Made by a program: the position numbers and the translations under genes
Notes under the pieces: generated by a model
What the model was told of the DNA's origin: nothing
The model's database searches: none
The model's input: the letters and a program-made list of their open reading frames with translations, nothing else
Source of the DNA: Cyclina sinensis
Taxonomy: Eukaryota; Mollusca; Bivalvia; Venerida; Veneridae
Assembly: GCA_012932295.1 (NCBI GenBank)
Contig: JAAONU010000016.1
Span: forward strand, 14,858,111-14,922,110
Direction: 5' to 3'
Length of the DNA: 64,000 nt
Shown: positions 35,101-50,100 of the stretch, piece after piece
Layout: every line of letters begins with the position of its first letter
How positions within the stretch are numbered: position 1 is the first letter of the stretch

Positions 35101-38100
35101 CAATTTAGACCCCAGGGATAGTTTGAACATTCAGGTTTACTAGAGGATGCTTTACACCAGATTTCAGAGCTCCAGGCCAAGTGGTTTCAGAAAATTTTTT
35201 CCTATTGGTTGCAATAGCAACTAGAGTTCTGCATGGAATTGAATTCTTTGAATAACTCTGGTAGAACTTTATGCAAGGAACACCCAAGCAAAGTTTCCAT
35301 CAAATTGGCTAAGCAGTTTTAGATGAGATGTTGTTTAAAGCAACAGCTAAGATGGACGAAGGACACAGCCGAGTCAGCTCACCATAAGCATGTTGTGCTC
35401 ATGTGAGGTAATGACAATGCATAGAAAAACAAAAAAAACTTAGAACAAATCATATCTGTGTGCTGCCAAAATTTTTCAAGCCCGATTACTACTGTTTCCA
35501 ACAAACTTACCCATTTTATCCACTCTGATGTTAGATTTCCCAGGAATGCAAATAGGTTAAAGCTGAGAAACGTGAAAAGTGATGTCCAGTAGCCTTTACT
35601 TTCTGTAATGAAAATCAGTGATTTCTTTTTAGTCAAAAAAAAAAGAAGATATTTTGGGTCTTGGGCAAAAACCTTGGTAGCTGAAAGCTCTTGAAAAACA
35701 GCAATTGAAGATGACCCGACTATTGTAAACATGTTTACATGTAAATGATCAAATGATTTAACGGGTCCCATCTCCATTTATTTTCACTTTTTTTCACAAG
35801 TATCAGAATCATGTTTTAAAAACTTTTTTTCACTTTCTTTGCAATTTTTACAAGTTGTAATAGAGTACAGTCCGCTCCTATTTGCCATACCATACCATAT
35901 TTCAATAAGCGAGATCAGATTTTTTTTTCCCTGCTGTTATTATTTTAAGACGAAATATCTATTTTTAGAATCCTCAACCTAGTAAAATACTTTCCAATCA
36001 TAACTGACCGTGCCTCTCCCTATGCAATAGAACACATGTCCTGTGTGGTTTCTCTCCCTGAACCCCCACCCCAAATTTTTTTCAATGGGTTTACATGATT
36101 TGAAAAATCGACCAATGGCAACATACCTAAAAAACAGAATTCCGTTATAAACTGTAAAAACTTTCACCCATGTTAGTATATAGTTAAGTTCTAGTCTTTG
36201 TGCTTTCTCGTTATAAGACCATGCAAAACCAAATGACCCCTTGGGTGGGGGCTAATGCAACCCCAATAGTAACCCTAGAGATATAACTTGAACAATATTA
36301 GTAGAGGTCCACCAGACAATGCTACACACAGAATTTTAGAGCTCTTGGCTTGGTGGTATTAGACAAGATTTTCAGGGTTTTTCATTATTTTTTGCCATAC
36401 CAACCAGAGTTCTATGAAAAGAATACTTTGAAAAATATTAGTAAAGCTTCGAGCAAGGAACCTGCCATGTTTCATCAATTTATACCGAATGGTTTATGAG
36501 GAGATGTTGTATGAAATAAAATTTTCACAATGTATAATTGAAAGAGGAGGATCCCCCCTTAAAAAACTGTTTTTTTATCAACAAATCTTCTACATAATGT
36601 ACAAATACCTAATTTACCTCCTTTGGTCCTGGATGCTAGTTTGACTGAATAATGTTTATAGTGTTCATCTGAACAACTCAAGCAAGTATAGACAAGATAT
36701 TGGTAAAACCAAATAATGCTCCCCGAAGTATTTTTTGTTCAGAATGGCAGAAAAGTATGAAATGTACTATCGACTGTATTTCAATGACACGTTAAACTAA
36801 ATACTTAGTTACTAAGTTATAGTAAGGATAATCATGATGAAACATATCTGAGGATTTATAGTATAAAAAAACCACATTTGTAAGGACAGTTGATTTATTG
36901 CAAAATTTAGCTGCTACTTTAATCTGTGAATGTTTGTCAGAATTTTTATAATCACAACAAGAGGTGTCAAGTGCTTGACTGGCAGGTGTACAAGAGCTAT
37001 CAGTGATCACGTGTCACCTGATGACAGCCTAAGCAGTTGTATTGAGGGGTGATTGGACAGTTTGTTGGAAAGGTAAATTGGCTGTATGGATGTTTGAGTG
37101 TTTTCTGTAATGTGGAGAAAGTAAGAATTACCCAACTGACGATGCTGAACATTGTACTTTTGGAGGATACCATTATGTTCCATGGGTGGGCACAATTAGT
37201 AACACAGTTTCGTGGTAGCTGAAATATGTTTCAAATATACCGAAATTGGTTTCTTGTATTTTAGTGAAGACCAGATCCAAGGTGGTGTTGTCGTTAGTTG
37301 TAGGCATGTGAATTTATTGCTGCAGCCCATGTGTTTCCATGTGTGTTTCTAACTGGTGTTTCCTCTGTCCTTCACACCTGAAATCTCCCATTACAATGAC
37401 CAACCTAGTAATACCTTCCAGTGCTAACTAATGTCTTTTGTAATGGTTTTCAGCTTTGTATTAAGCTTTGCATAAACAGAGAAGACATGAATACACAGTG
37501 GTTGTGTTATGTGGATGTACAGATTTCAATGGTTTTTGACGAAAAGTCGGGACAAAGTTTGTGACAGAAGGACGGATAGACAGACGATGGAGAAGTGATC
37601 CCTATGTTGCAGCTACTGTGTAGCAGGCAAAAATGCCTCTTTTCATTCAAGGGCCATAACTCAGCCAAAAATCATTCAACCAAAAAACCTGTTAAATATG
37701 CCCAAGTACTTGAGGTACCAATCAATCCTGTAACATTTCATTCAAATTGCCTTAGTAGCGTAAGAGAAGTAGTCCGGACAAACTTTAAAAATACAAATCA
37801 TTAAAGGGCCATAACTCTGACAAAAATCATTCAACTGGAAAATGCTGACTACATGCATAACTACATTTGGTACTGATCATTCCTGTAAGGTTTGGAGGAA
37901 ACTGTACCAGTAGTTTTTGAGGATTAGTCCAGACAAGTCTTGTGACGGATGGAAAGACATACGGACAGACGATGGAGAAGTGATCTCTATATGTCGCGGC
38001 TACTTTGTAGCATGTTGCAGCTACTGTGCAGCAGGCCACACATTAATCGGTAACAACAAAAATGTCTTTTTTATTCAAAGGCCATAACTCAGCCATAAAT

Positions 38101-41100
38101 CATTCAACCGAAAAACCTGTTAAATATGCCCAAGTACTTGGGATACAGATCTATGCTATAACATTACATTCAAATTGCCTTATTAGTATAAGAGAAGAAG
38201 TCCAGACAAACTTTAAAAATACAACTACACTTGGTACTGATCATTCCTGTAAAGTTTGGATGAAACTGTACCAGTAGTTTTTGAGGATTAGTCCAGACAA
38301 GTCTTGTGACGGACAGAAAGACAGACAGAAAGACAGACAACAGAGAAGTGATCCCTCTATGTCTCGGCTACTGTGTAGCAGGCGACACAAAAAGTAGACC
38401 TGTACTTCATATAATCAGAGTTGAAAAACTAACTGATGTAAAGTGATGGTTCTTTAACATTGCACTTCCTCTCATTGGTCTTTATAACTGTGTGAAGTTT
38501 TATTCAATTTCCTTCAATACTTTAAGTTATTTTCCTAACAAGCATTATTAGGTATAACAAAGGGTGATAATTAAAAAACTAAGTAATGTAGAGTGATGGT
38601 TTTTTCTAACTTTCTCTCACTAGTCTCTATAACTGTGTGAAAATAAAATGAGATATCATTGATATTTTTGAAGTTATACTCCAGACAAGCATTTTTAAAC
38701 TTTTGTAATTATCATTAAGGGACATAATTAAAAAATTAAGCAAAGTAGAATTAAGGTTCATAGACACTGCATTTTCTCTCACTGTTCTCTATCAATGAAG
38801 TTTTAATAAAATTCCTTAAATAGTTTTGAAGTTATTCTCCGGACAACCATAATTAAGTACCATAAGGGAGATAATTCATAAATTAAGTAATACAGGGTTA
38901 TGGTTCTTTGACCATACACTTCCTCTGACAAGTCTCTATAACTGTGTGGACTTTCAATGAGATATCATTAATAGTTTAGAAGTTGTACTCCGGACAAACA
39001 TTTTAGTATCATTAAGGGAGATAATTAAAAAATTAAGTAGACATATGGTTATTGAACAGTGCACTTTTACTCACTCGTATCTATGACTGTTAGAGTTTAA
39101 ATCAAAATCCTTCAATAAATTTCAAATTAATATTTGGACAAGCATATATTATATTATTGAGATACCATGGACAGCTAAGGACTTGTATTCCGGACAAGCA
39201 TTATTAACTTAAAGGATAATTAAAAAATTATGCAAGGCAGAACTATTGTTCTTGCACACTGCACTTCCTCTCACTGGTCTCTTAAAAAGTGTTAAGTTTC
39301 AATCTAATTCCTTCAATAATTTTCAAGTTATTTTCAAGACAACAGTGGGACATCTGAAGTATCATTAAGGGAGATAATTCAATAATTAAGCAAGGTAGAC
39401 ATACGGTTACTGAACAGAGCACTTTCACTCACTAGTATCAATGACAGTGTGAAGTTTTCAAATTCCTTAAATACTTTTCAAATTAATATCAGGAAAAGCA
39501 TTATTAAGTATTATAAAGGGAGATAATTCAAAAAACTAAGTAAATTTGAGTTACGGTTCTTTGATACTGCACTTCGTATGACTATTCTCTATAACTATGT
39601 GTGAAGTTTCAGTGAGATATCTTGGACAGTTTTGGAGTTCTATTCCAGACAAGCATTATTAACTTAAGGGAGATAATTAAAAAGAGTATGCAAGGTAGAA
39701 TTATGCTTTTTGAACACTGCACTTCCTCTCACTGGTCTCTATCAATGTTTTAAGTTTCAATCAAATTCTTTCAATACTTTTCAAGTTATTCTCCGGACAA
39801 GAGTGCAACTGAGGGAGGGACAGACGGACAAGGCGGTGACTAAATGCTCTCCCTTCCGGGAGCATAAAAATCTACTGAGTGCTATTGAAACAAATTATAT
39901 GGCTTGGCTTTCATACCAAATTCCTCTGAAAATGTAACAGTACTGTAAAATTCTGTTCCATTGTCATCTGTGAATTTTTCTCTCATCATTTTAACATTAC
40001 TCTGTATAGCAGGGAATAAAATCAGAGACACGCAGAAGGTGCACCACACACCAAACAAGTGAAGCCAGATCTAAAAGAAAACAAAAGTTACCATCAAAAG
40101 TTATCATCAAAAGGTTGCAGTGGTAGTCTTCTAAGTGAAAGAATGACTATTATCGTTTTCAGTTTTTCTATCTTCTAGTGTAACATCACAGACATAATAT
40201 TATCACTTTAAAGAAATTTCATTTGACACTAAAATAAAATAAAATATGTCATCTTTTTTAGGGAGTTATGTAATAGTCTTGTATCTAATCAATTACTTAT
40301 GAATATCAAATGGCTATGCTATTTTTTCTATGAGAGAAACTACCAATTCTTAAGTTCACTATAGAAGTGAAGTCATAGTTTGTCCCTACCTTCTTTATAA
40401 CTTGCCAGTATATCTTACAAGAATCCAAGAAAGCTCTAACATAATCTCCAAAAGCCATCTTCTTCTCCTCAACAGGGGCTGAACCATGAACAGACTTCAA
40501 GTAATACTGGTAAAATTTCTGTAATGAGCAAGACAATGAACCATGAACAGACTTCAAGTAATACTGGTAAAATTTCTGTAATGAGCAAGACAATGAACCA
40601 TGAACAGACTTCAAGTAATACTGGTAAAATGTCTGTAATGAGCAAGACAATGAACCATGAACAGACTTCAAGTAATACTGGTAAAATGTCTGTAATGAGC
40701 AAGACAATGAACCATGAACAGACTTTAAGTAATACTGGTAAAATGTCTGTAATGAGCAAGACAATGAACCATGAACAGACTTCAAGTAATACTGGTAAAA
40801 TTTCTGTAATGAGCAAGACAATGAACCATGAACAGACTTCAAGTAATACTGGTAAAATGTCTGTAATGAGCAAGACAATGAACCATGAACAGACTTTAAG
40901 TAATACTGGTAAAATTTCTGTAATGAGCAAGACAAACATCTCAAATCTGACTAACATTTCTTCAAGAATCTAAAGAAAGTAAGTGTCACAGGAAACATAT
41001 TCACACAGCCGGAATGACCAGGAAAAATGTCTCAATAATGAGTAACTAAAATTGTATACGAAATACGACATGACTTTCCGAATCTTTCTTGTTTCAAACG

Positions 41101-44100
41101 ATAGGTTATAACTCATTTTAGATAGATTTTATATAAAAATACCAACTGTGTCACATATTAAGAACTGGATACTAAGTTTATCACAAACCTAGAGGCAATT
41201 AAAAAATGAAATTGTTTTGAAACATATCAAAGTATGTTCATAGTACGCAAATACTTGTTTAAAACTTACAGTTAATGGCAGAAGAAAGTAACAATCAAAT
41301 GCGACCAACAGGACAACAATGGCAACAATAAAATAGTAAACAGCTGATGTACGAGGGTTAGGAGATCCTGAAAAAAACAAAAAACCAAAGCTGTAAATTT
41401 GTTCTGAAAACAAACAAAAGTGATGTTATCAGTATAAAAAAAGAAGCAAGCTATCATCATGTTTTCTACAAAATTTACCTAGTCATCAACATTTATAAGC
41501 AAGAAAAATCATGTTATCAATGTATTTAAAAAATTCATTAACTAAACTGATCTCAACAGATACTGTTTTGTTTTAAGGTTCTTACCTGAAACCATACAGG
41601 GTTTATTTGCAGAGTGTTGTTATTAATGAAACTGGCCTAAACTGGCACTGTTTTGTACATATTATATTTGTAGTTATATTAATAATACTGGCCTAGTACT
41701 TGGCTAGTTTGTTTTGGGTTTAACACCAGTTTCAACATTTAGGTTATATCTCAGCTGTCAGTCCACCTAACTGGTTTTCCTGGAGAAATAACCAGTAATT
41801 ACCAATTTTTTGCAGTGACTGACTTCTGTTCCCACATGATCTACTCTGATTCAGCAGTGGAGACAAATGAACATTAGACACAATATCTGAGATCAATTGT
41901 CAAGGAGAAATTTTGCCCTGCCCATGGGTTGATCCAGTGACCCATGGATTACTAATACAGTGCTCTACCTATTGAGCTAAGCTGGCAGGTCATACTGACT
42001 TAGTACTAGTATTGCTTTATACACAGGCCTGATCCTGAGACAGTACAAAGAATGTTTGCAGAGTCTTGTGAATCCCCAGTACTGGTATTGTTTTGTATCA
42101 AGGCTCTAACCTGAGACTGTATATAGTATATATATGCAGAGTCTTATGAATGACGCTGGCCTAGAACAGAACAGCTACTGTTTCATATTAAGACTCTATA
42201 TATAAATATGCTGAGTCTTATGATTAATACTTTCTATATTAAGGCTCTAACCTGTGACAGACTATGTTTGCAGACATATGAATGACACTGATTGAATACT
42301 GAAACTGATTCATATTAAGGCTCTTACCTGAGACTGTTGGGAGTATGCATTCTTATGATTAATACTTTCTATATTAAGTCTCTAACCTGTGACAGACTAT
42401 GTTTGCAGCCTTATCAATGACACTGACTGAATACTGCAACTGATTCATATTAAGGCTCTATATATAAATATGCTGAGTCTTATGATAAAAACCTTCTATA
42501 TTAAGGCTCTATCCTGTGACAGACTATGTTTGCAGACTTATGAATGACACTGATTGAATACTGAAACTGAATCATATTAAATCTCTATAATTATATAAAT
42601 ATGCTGAGTCTTATGATAAAAACCTTCTATATTAAGGCTCTATCCTGTGACAGACTATGTTTGCAGCCTTATGAATGACACTGACTGAATACTGAAACTG
42701 ATTCATATTAAGGCTCTATATATAAATATGCTGAGTCTTATGATTAATACTTTCTATATTAAGGCTCTAACCTGTGACAGACTATGTTTGCAGCCTTATC
42801 AATGACACTGACTGAATACTGCAACTGATTCATATTAAGGCTCTATATATAAATATGCTGAGTCTTATGATAAAAACCTTCTATATTAAGGCTCTATCCT
42901 GTGACAGACTATGTTTGCAGACTTATGAATGACACTGATTGAATACTGAAACTGAATCATATTAAATCTCTATAATTATATAAATATGCTGAGTCTTATG
43001 ATAAAAACCTTCTATATTAAGACTCTATCCTGTGACAGACTATGTTTGCAGCCTTATGAATGACACTGACTGAATACTGAAACTGATTCATATTAAGGCT
43101 CTATATATAAATATGCTGAGTCTTATGATAAAAACCTCCTATATTAAGGCTCTATCCTGTGACGACTATGTTTGCAGCCTTATGAATGACACTGATTGAA
43201 TACTGAAACTGATTCATATTAAGGCTCTTATCCGAGACTGTTGGGAGTATGCATCCTTATGATAAATACTTTCTATATTAAGGCTCTAACCCGTGACAGA
43301 CTATGTTTTCAGCCTTATGAATGACACTGATTGAACACTGAAACTGATTCATATTAAGGCTCTTACCCGAGACTGTTCTTATGATTAATACTGTCTATAT
43401 TAAGGCTCTTACCCAAGTTACAGTACCAATCCCAGGTCAATAACATACTGTAAACATACTCTGTTAGTCTGTACAGTCTCAGCTGCCAAACCTCTTCTTA
43501 AATTTTAGGAATGGATTTGTTTGTAAATGATGCATGTCCATTGTAAGACATGGTGAATATAGTTACAATACTTTGGATGCACTAAGATCTTATATACATG
43601 TATAAAACTGATACAAGTGAACACTGTCATCATATTACTTAGTACTCCCAATTTTACTGAAAAATTGTACATTACAAAAATATCTGACTTAAATAACCTA
43701 TCAAGACTTACCAGCAATTGACACAATGTTGATCAAAGACGTGAATACACCACTGAGATTCTGAAATTGTATAATTTTCACCTTGTTAGATTTTAAAATA
43801 AACTACTTTATGTGCAATTACGATCTGATTAACAATCCAATTAAAACTTCAATAACTTATATGCACCTTCTAACAAGTCTCAGTTTGTTCATTCTAATGC
43901 AAGGGAAGTAAGTCTGCCAAACTTAATTCAAATATGATGATTACAGGAGCATTCTTCGAAAACATTTTATTCTTTGCTTATATAACTTTCTATAATTCAC
44001 TCAATTTAAATAAGCTATTTCAAACTAACCTAAGGTCTGTCATGATTATTTCATTTTTTTTAAATTTCTAGTTCACAGCACTTCACCATGTGCCTAACAG

Positions 44101-47100
44101 CCAATCAGCATCCAGAGATTTTTTTAATTCTGAGGTCATTTATCACGTATTCTAGCAATGTGCACAATATCCACCGAGTTCATAAAGTGACTTCACTAAA
44201 TAAGCAAACACATATGCCCCTGTTAGCACAGTTTTTCATGATTCAAATTTAAAATGACAGCACAGTGGTAAAACAGCAACTGAAATCACAAGTTAGTACG
44301 GAAATAACTTTCTGGTGACAGAACTTGTACATGAAAAGAATTTAACATAAAAATATAGTAAAGTAATTTATAATCTACGATTATAAAAAGCAGATTATTT
44401 AAGAAAAGAAGTGGCAACAATTATCTAACTTTTCAAGGCCACAACTTAAAACTTGAAAGTTAACAAAAATCCAACCAGCTGATTGTTCCATCTTAACAGG
44501 GTCATGACCTTTGTACTGTTAAGTATCAGGCCACTACTTAAAAATACTAAAGGGGAGAGTTTCCAAGAAAAGAGGAAGCCACCGTAATGTAACTTGTCAG
44601 GGTCATGACCAGTGCACTGTTAAGTAATTGTGTAAACTTTCATGCCACTGCTATTTGTAGAAATTGAGAAATATCCAACTTGCCAAAACAGGTTAACCAT
44701 TTCACTAAGTACAAAATGGGGTGATTACCCAAGAAAAGAGGCAGCCACAGTTATGTAACTTGTCAGGGTCATGACCTGTGCACTGTTAAGTAAGTGTGTA
44801 AACTTTCATGCCACTGCTTTTTGTAGAAACTGAGAAATATTCAACTTGCTGAAACAGATTAACCAGGGGATGTATGGATGTGCAGACATACGGTTCAATC
44901 GCTAGATGCCGGAGGCATAAAAAAGGCTTTATGCTTTCTGAAACAGATCACTGCATGTCAGCTGAAAGGGAAACATTAATACAGTTCCAATACTTTTCAA
45001 AAGCCCAACTTCCCTGAATGCCACTAACAGGCTCAAGGCTTTAGAGGTACTAATAATTACAATCACAGGGCCTCTAAAAGTCTCGCTACTTCCCTAAGTG
45101 ACAAAAAAATTATCTAAAAAAATCAATTTTTTTTCAACAACACATGGCTTTTAAAAAACTGAGACAGTTACCTGTCTGTTAAAAGAAACAGTCCATTTCC
45201 ACACTTCTCGACATCAACCAATCAATGGTGTTTTTCAACACTGCTTCACCTGTCAATAATTCCTTGACTGACTGTTTTGGCAAACATGAAGAGGAACATG
45301 GGGAAATTGGGGAGCCAACTATAAGCCGGTTATATTTCACATATTAGAAGTTTAAACAAATTAAGTGCTGCAGTTGCTAAAGCTCCCTTGCACTTAATTC
45401 GTTTACACTTATAATCTATGAACAACACTTATAGATGAATCTTCTTCATTTTTTTTACATTTATTTTGCCTTGCAAAGTTAAAGCATGTCAGAGTCTGCA
45501 ATATAAACCGACATAAAAGGCAAGATCACACAACCCTTGTGGCAGCTCTGTCAGTCAATAGACAGATTAAGACAATCTCAGCAGCTGTATCAGGTCAATG
45601 TGTGTGATTTCAGCCACTGAGAAGCTACAGATGTGAGCAGCTACTGAGTTAAAATCAATATTTCCTAAGATTGTGTCATATTAATTTGTCTCAACATTAC
45701 ATGCAAATACCAATGATTTCATATCTGATGACAAGTAATCTTACACAATCTTATTCTGAGCAAAAACTGTTATTAGTGCAGTTAATTCGCTTTCTGTTTC
45801 AGATGTGTTTACCTTGCATCAAAAAAGAAATTTTGCAGACCATTATATACAGTATAGCGCAGTGCCATGCATTGGCTCCAATTTTTTTTTTTGCTAAGTT
45901 ATATATACAGTCTATTCAAAAACTATCCAAGACTGACCATTAAGTAATTCCTTGGTCACCAGAACAAGGTATTTGTTTGATTGACTATTAAGAACTTACC
46001 GTTCCCAACACAATAGCATTAGTATACTTCATGGGCAAGATGGCTGCCAGACCAAAGGTACTGTTCTGATACACACCAGCACAACCTGGGAATACACATC
46101 AATTCCATAACAATTATACATTAAAATTTCTGTTTTTTGTTGCTTTTTTTTCTTTGAAGGGGCGGGTGGCGAGTTTTTTTTATCATCAATGTGCTTACAT
46201 TAACAGTGAGAGGGATAAAATTATCAGATAAGAAAACTTTACCACCCAGTAGTATAATACCCCTCCTTGAACATCATGTTATACAGTGTGATAGTAATAT
46301 ATATAGAAAGCAATCTAACTGGATAATAATTCAATTGTGCCAAAAACTTTCCTCTTAGCATAAAGAACACACAGACTTATCATAAGAAAGGTGATTTTAG
46401 TAGATAATCAGCATAAATAAAAATGTTTCTCTGTTGATTTAAGTTGGATTCATTGCTTGTAACTATCATATGATTTATCAAATATTGATGGTACTGTGTG
46501 ATTTTATATAAGTTCAAATACCATACAAACTAGATGTTTTTGTTTTTGTTTTTTTTTAAATAAAAAGCAAGTCTCCCCCAGAGCAGCATTGAAACAGGGG
46601 CACAGAAGAGATGACAGAGGTTGACAGAGAGAACTTTGACTGTCTAACCCCAAAATCAATAGGCTTCTACTCATTAAGGACAATCATTATATGAAGTTTC
46701 AAGACTCTTTGCCAAATGGCACTCCACTTATTGAGCAGAAATCAATTTTTACATATAAGGTCACTGTATCCTTGACCTTTAGACTGGCTGACCCCAAAAT
46801 CAATAGGCTTCTGTAACTCAATAAGGGCAATCAACCTATGAAGTTTGAAGCTTCTAGGTGAAAAGGTACTCTAGTTATCAAATGCAAACGATGTGTGACA
46901 GACAGACAGACAGATGAACTGACAGACAGGGCAAAAACAATATGTCACCCCTACCCACCCAGAGGGGGAGAGACAATTACTTTGATACTCAGCCTTGCTT
47001 GCTCACAATCTTACCTCACTTGCAAAGGCAGTAATTTCATGATGGAAATGTGCAAAGAAAACATTTTTTTTTTTAATTTGAAATAATACTGGCGATTAGA

Positions 47101-50100
47101 TTTTGTAGACAAACAGATGAATCAATCAACTGCATGCCATAAGCCCCTTTCTCAGTAAGTCATAAGGGATATTATGAAATTTATTTACTTATAGATAAAA
47201 GTGCAGAGCTTTTCTAAATGTCTGTATTTTTCCCCCTCCTTCAGAATGTATCATTCTAGGACTAGCTTAGAACAAACAGGGAATATTGCAATTTGTAAAA
47301 AAAACAAACAGCTTATACTTACAGTTCAAGAGAGAGGCAGAAGCCATAGTCAGGCCAAAGAAAACAAGAGGCACTGAAAGAAAAGGTTTAAAATATGAAA
47401 AATATAGTAATTGGCTTTCCATCAAAAAAAATATGTACAATAAAAACTCTCGATAAAAGAATTTATATAAATGCTTCCAGTCTATCTGTTGAACTTATAA
47501 TTTTTGACAGACACCTTGACATAGAGTAATGAATCTTTCAGTATTATTCACATATATATGACTTCAGATGGAACGCACACCTAACAACTAAGCTCATATC
47601 AGTCAAGCCCAACTGAGGATTGAATGTGATAACCATGAGGCCACAGATGATGGGCATCTATGTATTAGTGTATGCCTTTTTAGGTCTATTACTTAAACAT
47701 TTTTTTTATATATAAAACTGTATTTGGTTTTCAAACTTCATTTTGGCTGATGTTAGGTATGGGTATATTCATTTTCACCTGACACTAGCAAAAGCAACTA
47801 TTCAATATTAAAACAACAGTTGTGCGACCAACATGTTGAGTCAATAACATTTGCATGCCTGAGCATCTGCATGTTGACTTGTATCTTAAGTTACTGTACT
47901 TGTTTACCTTGTGCTAAAACACTACTCTATTCAGTCAGCAGGTGGCTAAAATCCAAGAGAAAGTTTACAAGGACACAATTTATTGGTCACAGTTCAAGCA
48001 GATGCAGTTTATCTACCTTGTGTCCTGAAAATACTTTATTATGAACCTTATAAATGTCAAACAGCACTGCTTGTGACTTTTATATTGCTAGCAACAACTG
48101 TTTTTGCCTTTGCAACCAGATTATGTTCTGATTGCTATTCCTTCAGTTTCAATTAAAACCTCAATAGTGAAAACTGTCTTGTCTAAATTAAACTAGAGCT
48201 GTCACTAAATGTGATTAATACCCCCGCAAGACTGCTTCAGAACTGAGGAAGTATTTAGTAACAGAATACTTTGTAAAAGAATTGAAATAGGGTTATGGCT
48301 GTGGGCAATTAAAGATAGCTGTGGTTCTTGTACAATGCATTTCCTCTCATTGTGCTTGACCATTGTATGAAGTTGCATCGAATTCCAACCACTAATTTTC
48401 AAGTTTTGCTCCAGACAAGGAAAACCAACAAAGGGCAATAACTGTGCAAATAGAGAAGATGGAGTTATGATTCTTGAACAATGCACTTCCTCTCATTGTG
48501 CTTGACCATTGTATTAAGGTGCACTGAATTCTAACCATTAGTCTACAAGTTATGCTACGGACAAGGAAATTGCAACAGTCCGACCAACCAACTGACCACA
48601 GGTTGATTCTGTTTAGGGGGTATAATGAAGATTAAGTGCATTTTTGAAATCTAGTAGAGTCAAGGTTGAAATGTAAGAAGAGTATCTTGCTGTCTTGCCT
48701 GGGAGTGAATCAGTGACTGGACTAGTAATCCAGGGGTGACTTAAATTACTAAATGTCTTTGATGAGACCTTAAACCAAGATAACTACATCAGTGCTGTAC
48801 ACTGAGCATGGAAAAGAACAGGATGCTTTCAACATCTTGCACTATCCCCCACAACCTAATATAACAGATCTCTGCAGGGGGCGTAAATAATATGAGCAAA
48901 TGTTTCCAGCAACAAATAAACTCAAATAGATTGTCTCTTGGCTGCTAAGAATTGAACTGCTAGTCCAACTTTAGTTCTGTTTGATATTTAATGGCTTGTT
49001 TTAACTCCTTCCTAGTTTCTGTTCAGCCTCATACAAATATGAACACTTACTGTTTGAGGTGTCAATCATGGCAAGAATCACAGTAAATATGAAAATGATA
49101 ACCATCATAAACAAAGCAATGGCAATTCTTCTAGTAGACGCTTGTCTGAAAAAAAAAAAGATTTTGTAAAAAACTTAATTTATGGGTTATTACAGAAAGG
49201 TTGTTTAAAAGTTTTCGTATCTCATAATTATTGGCTGATCCTATGAGAGACTGAATACTCCTCAACTTATATGCACCAGTATACTCGGTATTGAACTTTG
49301 AAAACTGCCAGTGTCCCAACGAAAATACTCCTACATGTCACTTTGTCAGTAGAGTATTATGTAGTTTCATGTTAATACATATAAATCCTTCTCCCCAGAA
49401 GGTGAACAAATTAGAAACTTACATAGAACTTACATGTACAAAGAAGCAAGTCCGTAACAGAAAGATGCAATACAATTAAGAATACAACTAGAAATGTGTC
49501 CATAGGACACAGATGCCCCCACTCAGCCCCAGAGCACGTGGTTCCTATTTGTGTTTCATTACAGTAAAATATAGCCAGCAATATGGCCATGAGATAGTCA
49601 TACACACTGAATTATCAATAAGATTGGTTTAACAAAATGACAACTATAAGACACCTGTTGTGGTGTGAAGACTCAAAATACTGTCTCCACAATAAAGAAT
49701 AAATCTATACGGGGAAACCCCAGGTGCACAAATTCACATGCTGATCAACATTCCTGTAAAGTTTCTTGACTGTAGGTGCAGCGCTTTAGCAGGTACAGGC
49801 GACACAAGTTGAAAATTACTATTTTTGACTAAGTAAGGGGCCATAACTCTAACAGTTCCAAATAAATCTTTACGGGAAACCCCAGGTGCACAACTTCACA
49901 TGCTGATCAACATTCCTGTAAAGTTTCTTTACTCTAGCTCCAGTGCTTTTGGAGTTACATGGAAAAGTCTGTAAGTGCAGTAATACATGTCCTAGAGTCA
50001 TATATGTGGTATTTATATAAACTAGAGACTCTCAGATTTTACATATATGTAAATAATAACATTTGCTTTAAGGAAATATAAGTTACAAAGCTTCTGAAAA

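Noticed and set aside
36716..39865. A single 3.1-kb pearl-like element
   Set aside because: The start word at 36716 and the cap at 39865 fit, but at least two different core subfamilies and extra caps lie between, so several insertions are more likely.
40469..40957. 162-codon minus-strand ORF in another frame (LLITEILPVLL repeats)
   Set aside because: Wrong frame relative to ENT exon 10; open only because of the 3n repeat.
40524..40973. 149-codon plus-strand ORF (NHEQTSSNTGK repeats)
   Set aside because: A by-product of the 57-bp repeat, whose period is a multiple of three; the minus strand carries the ENT exon.
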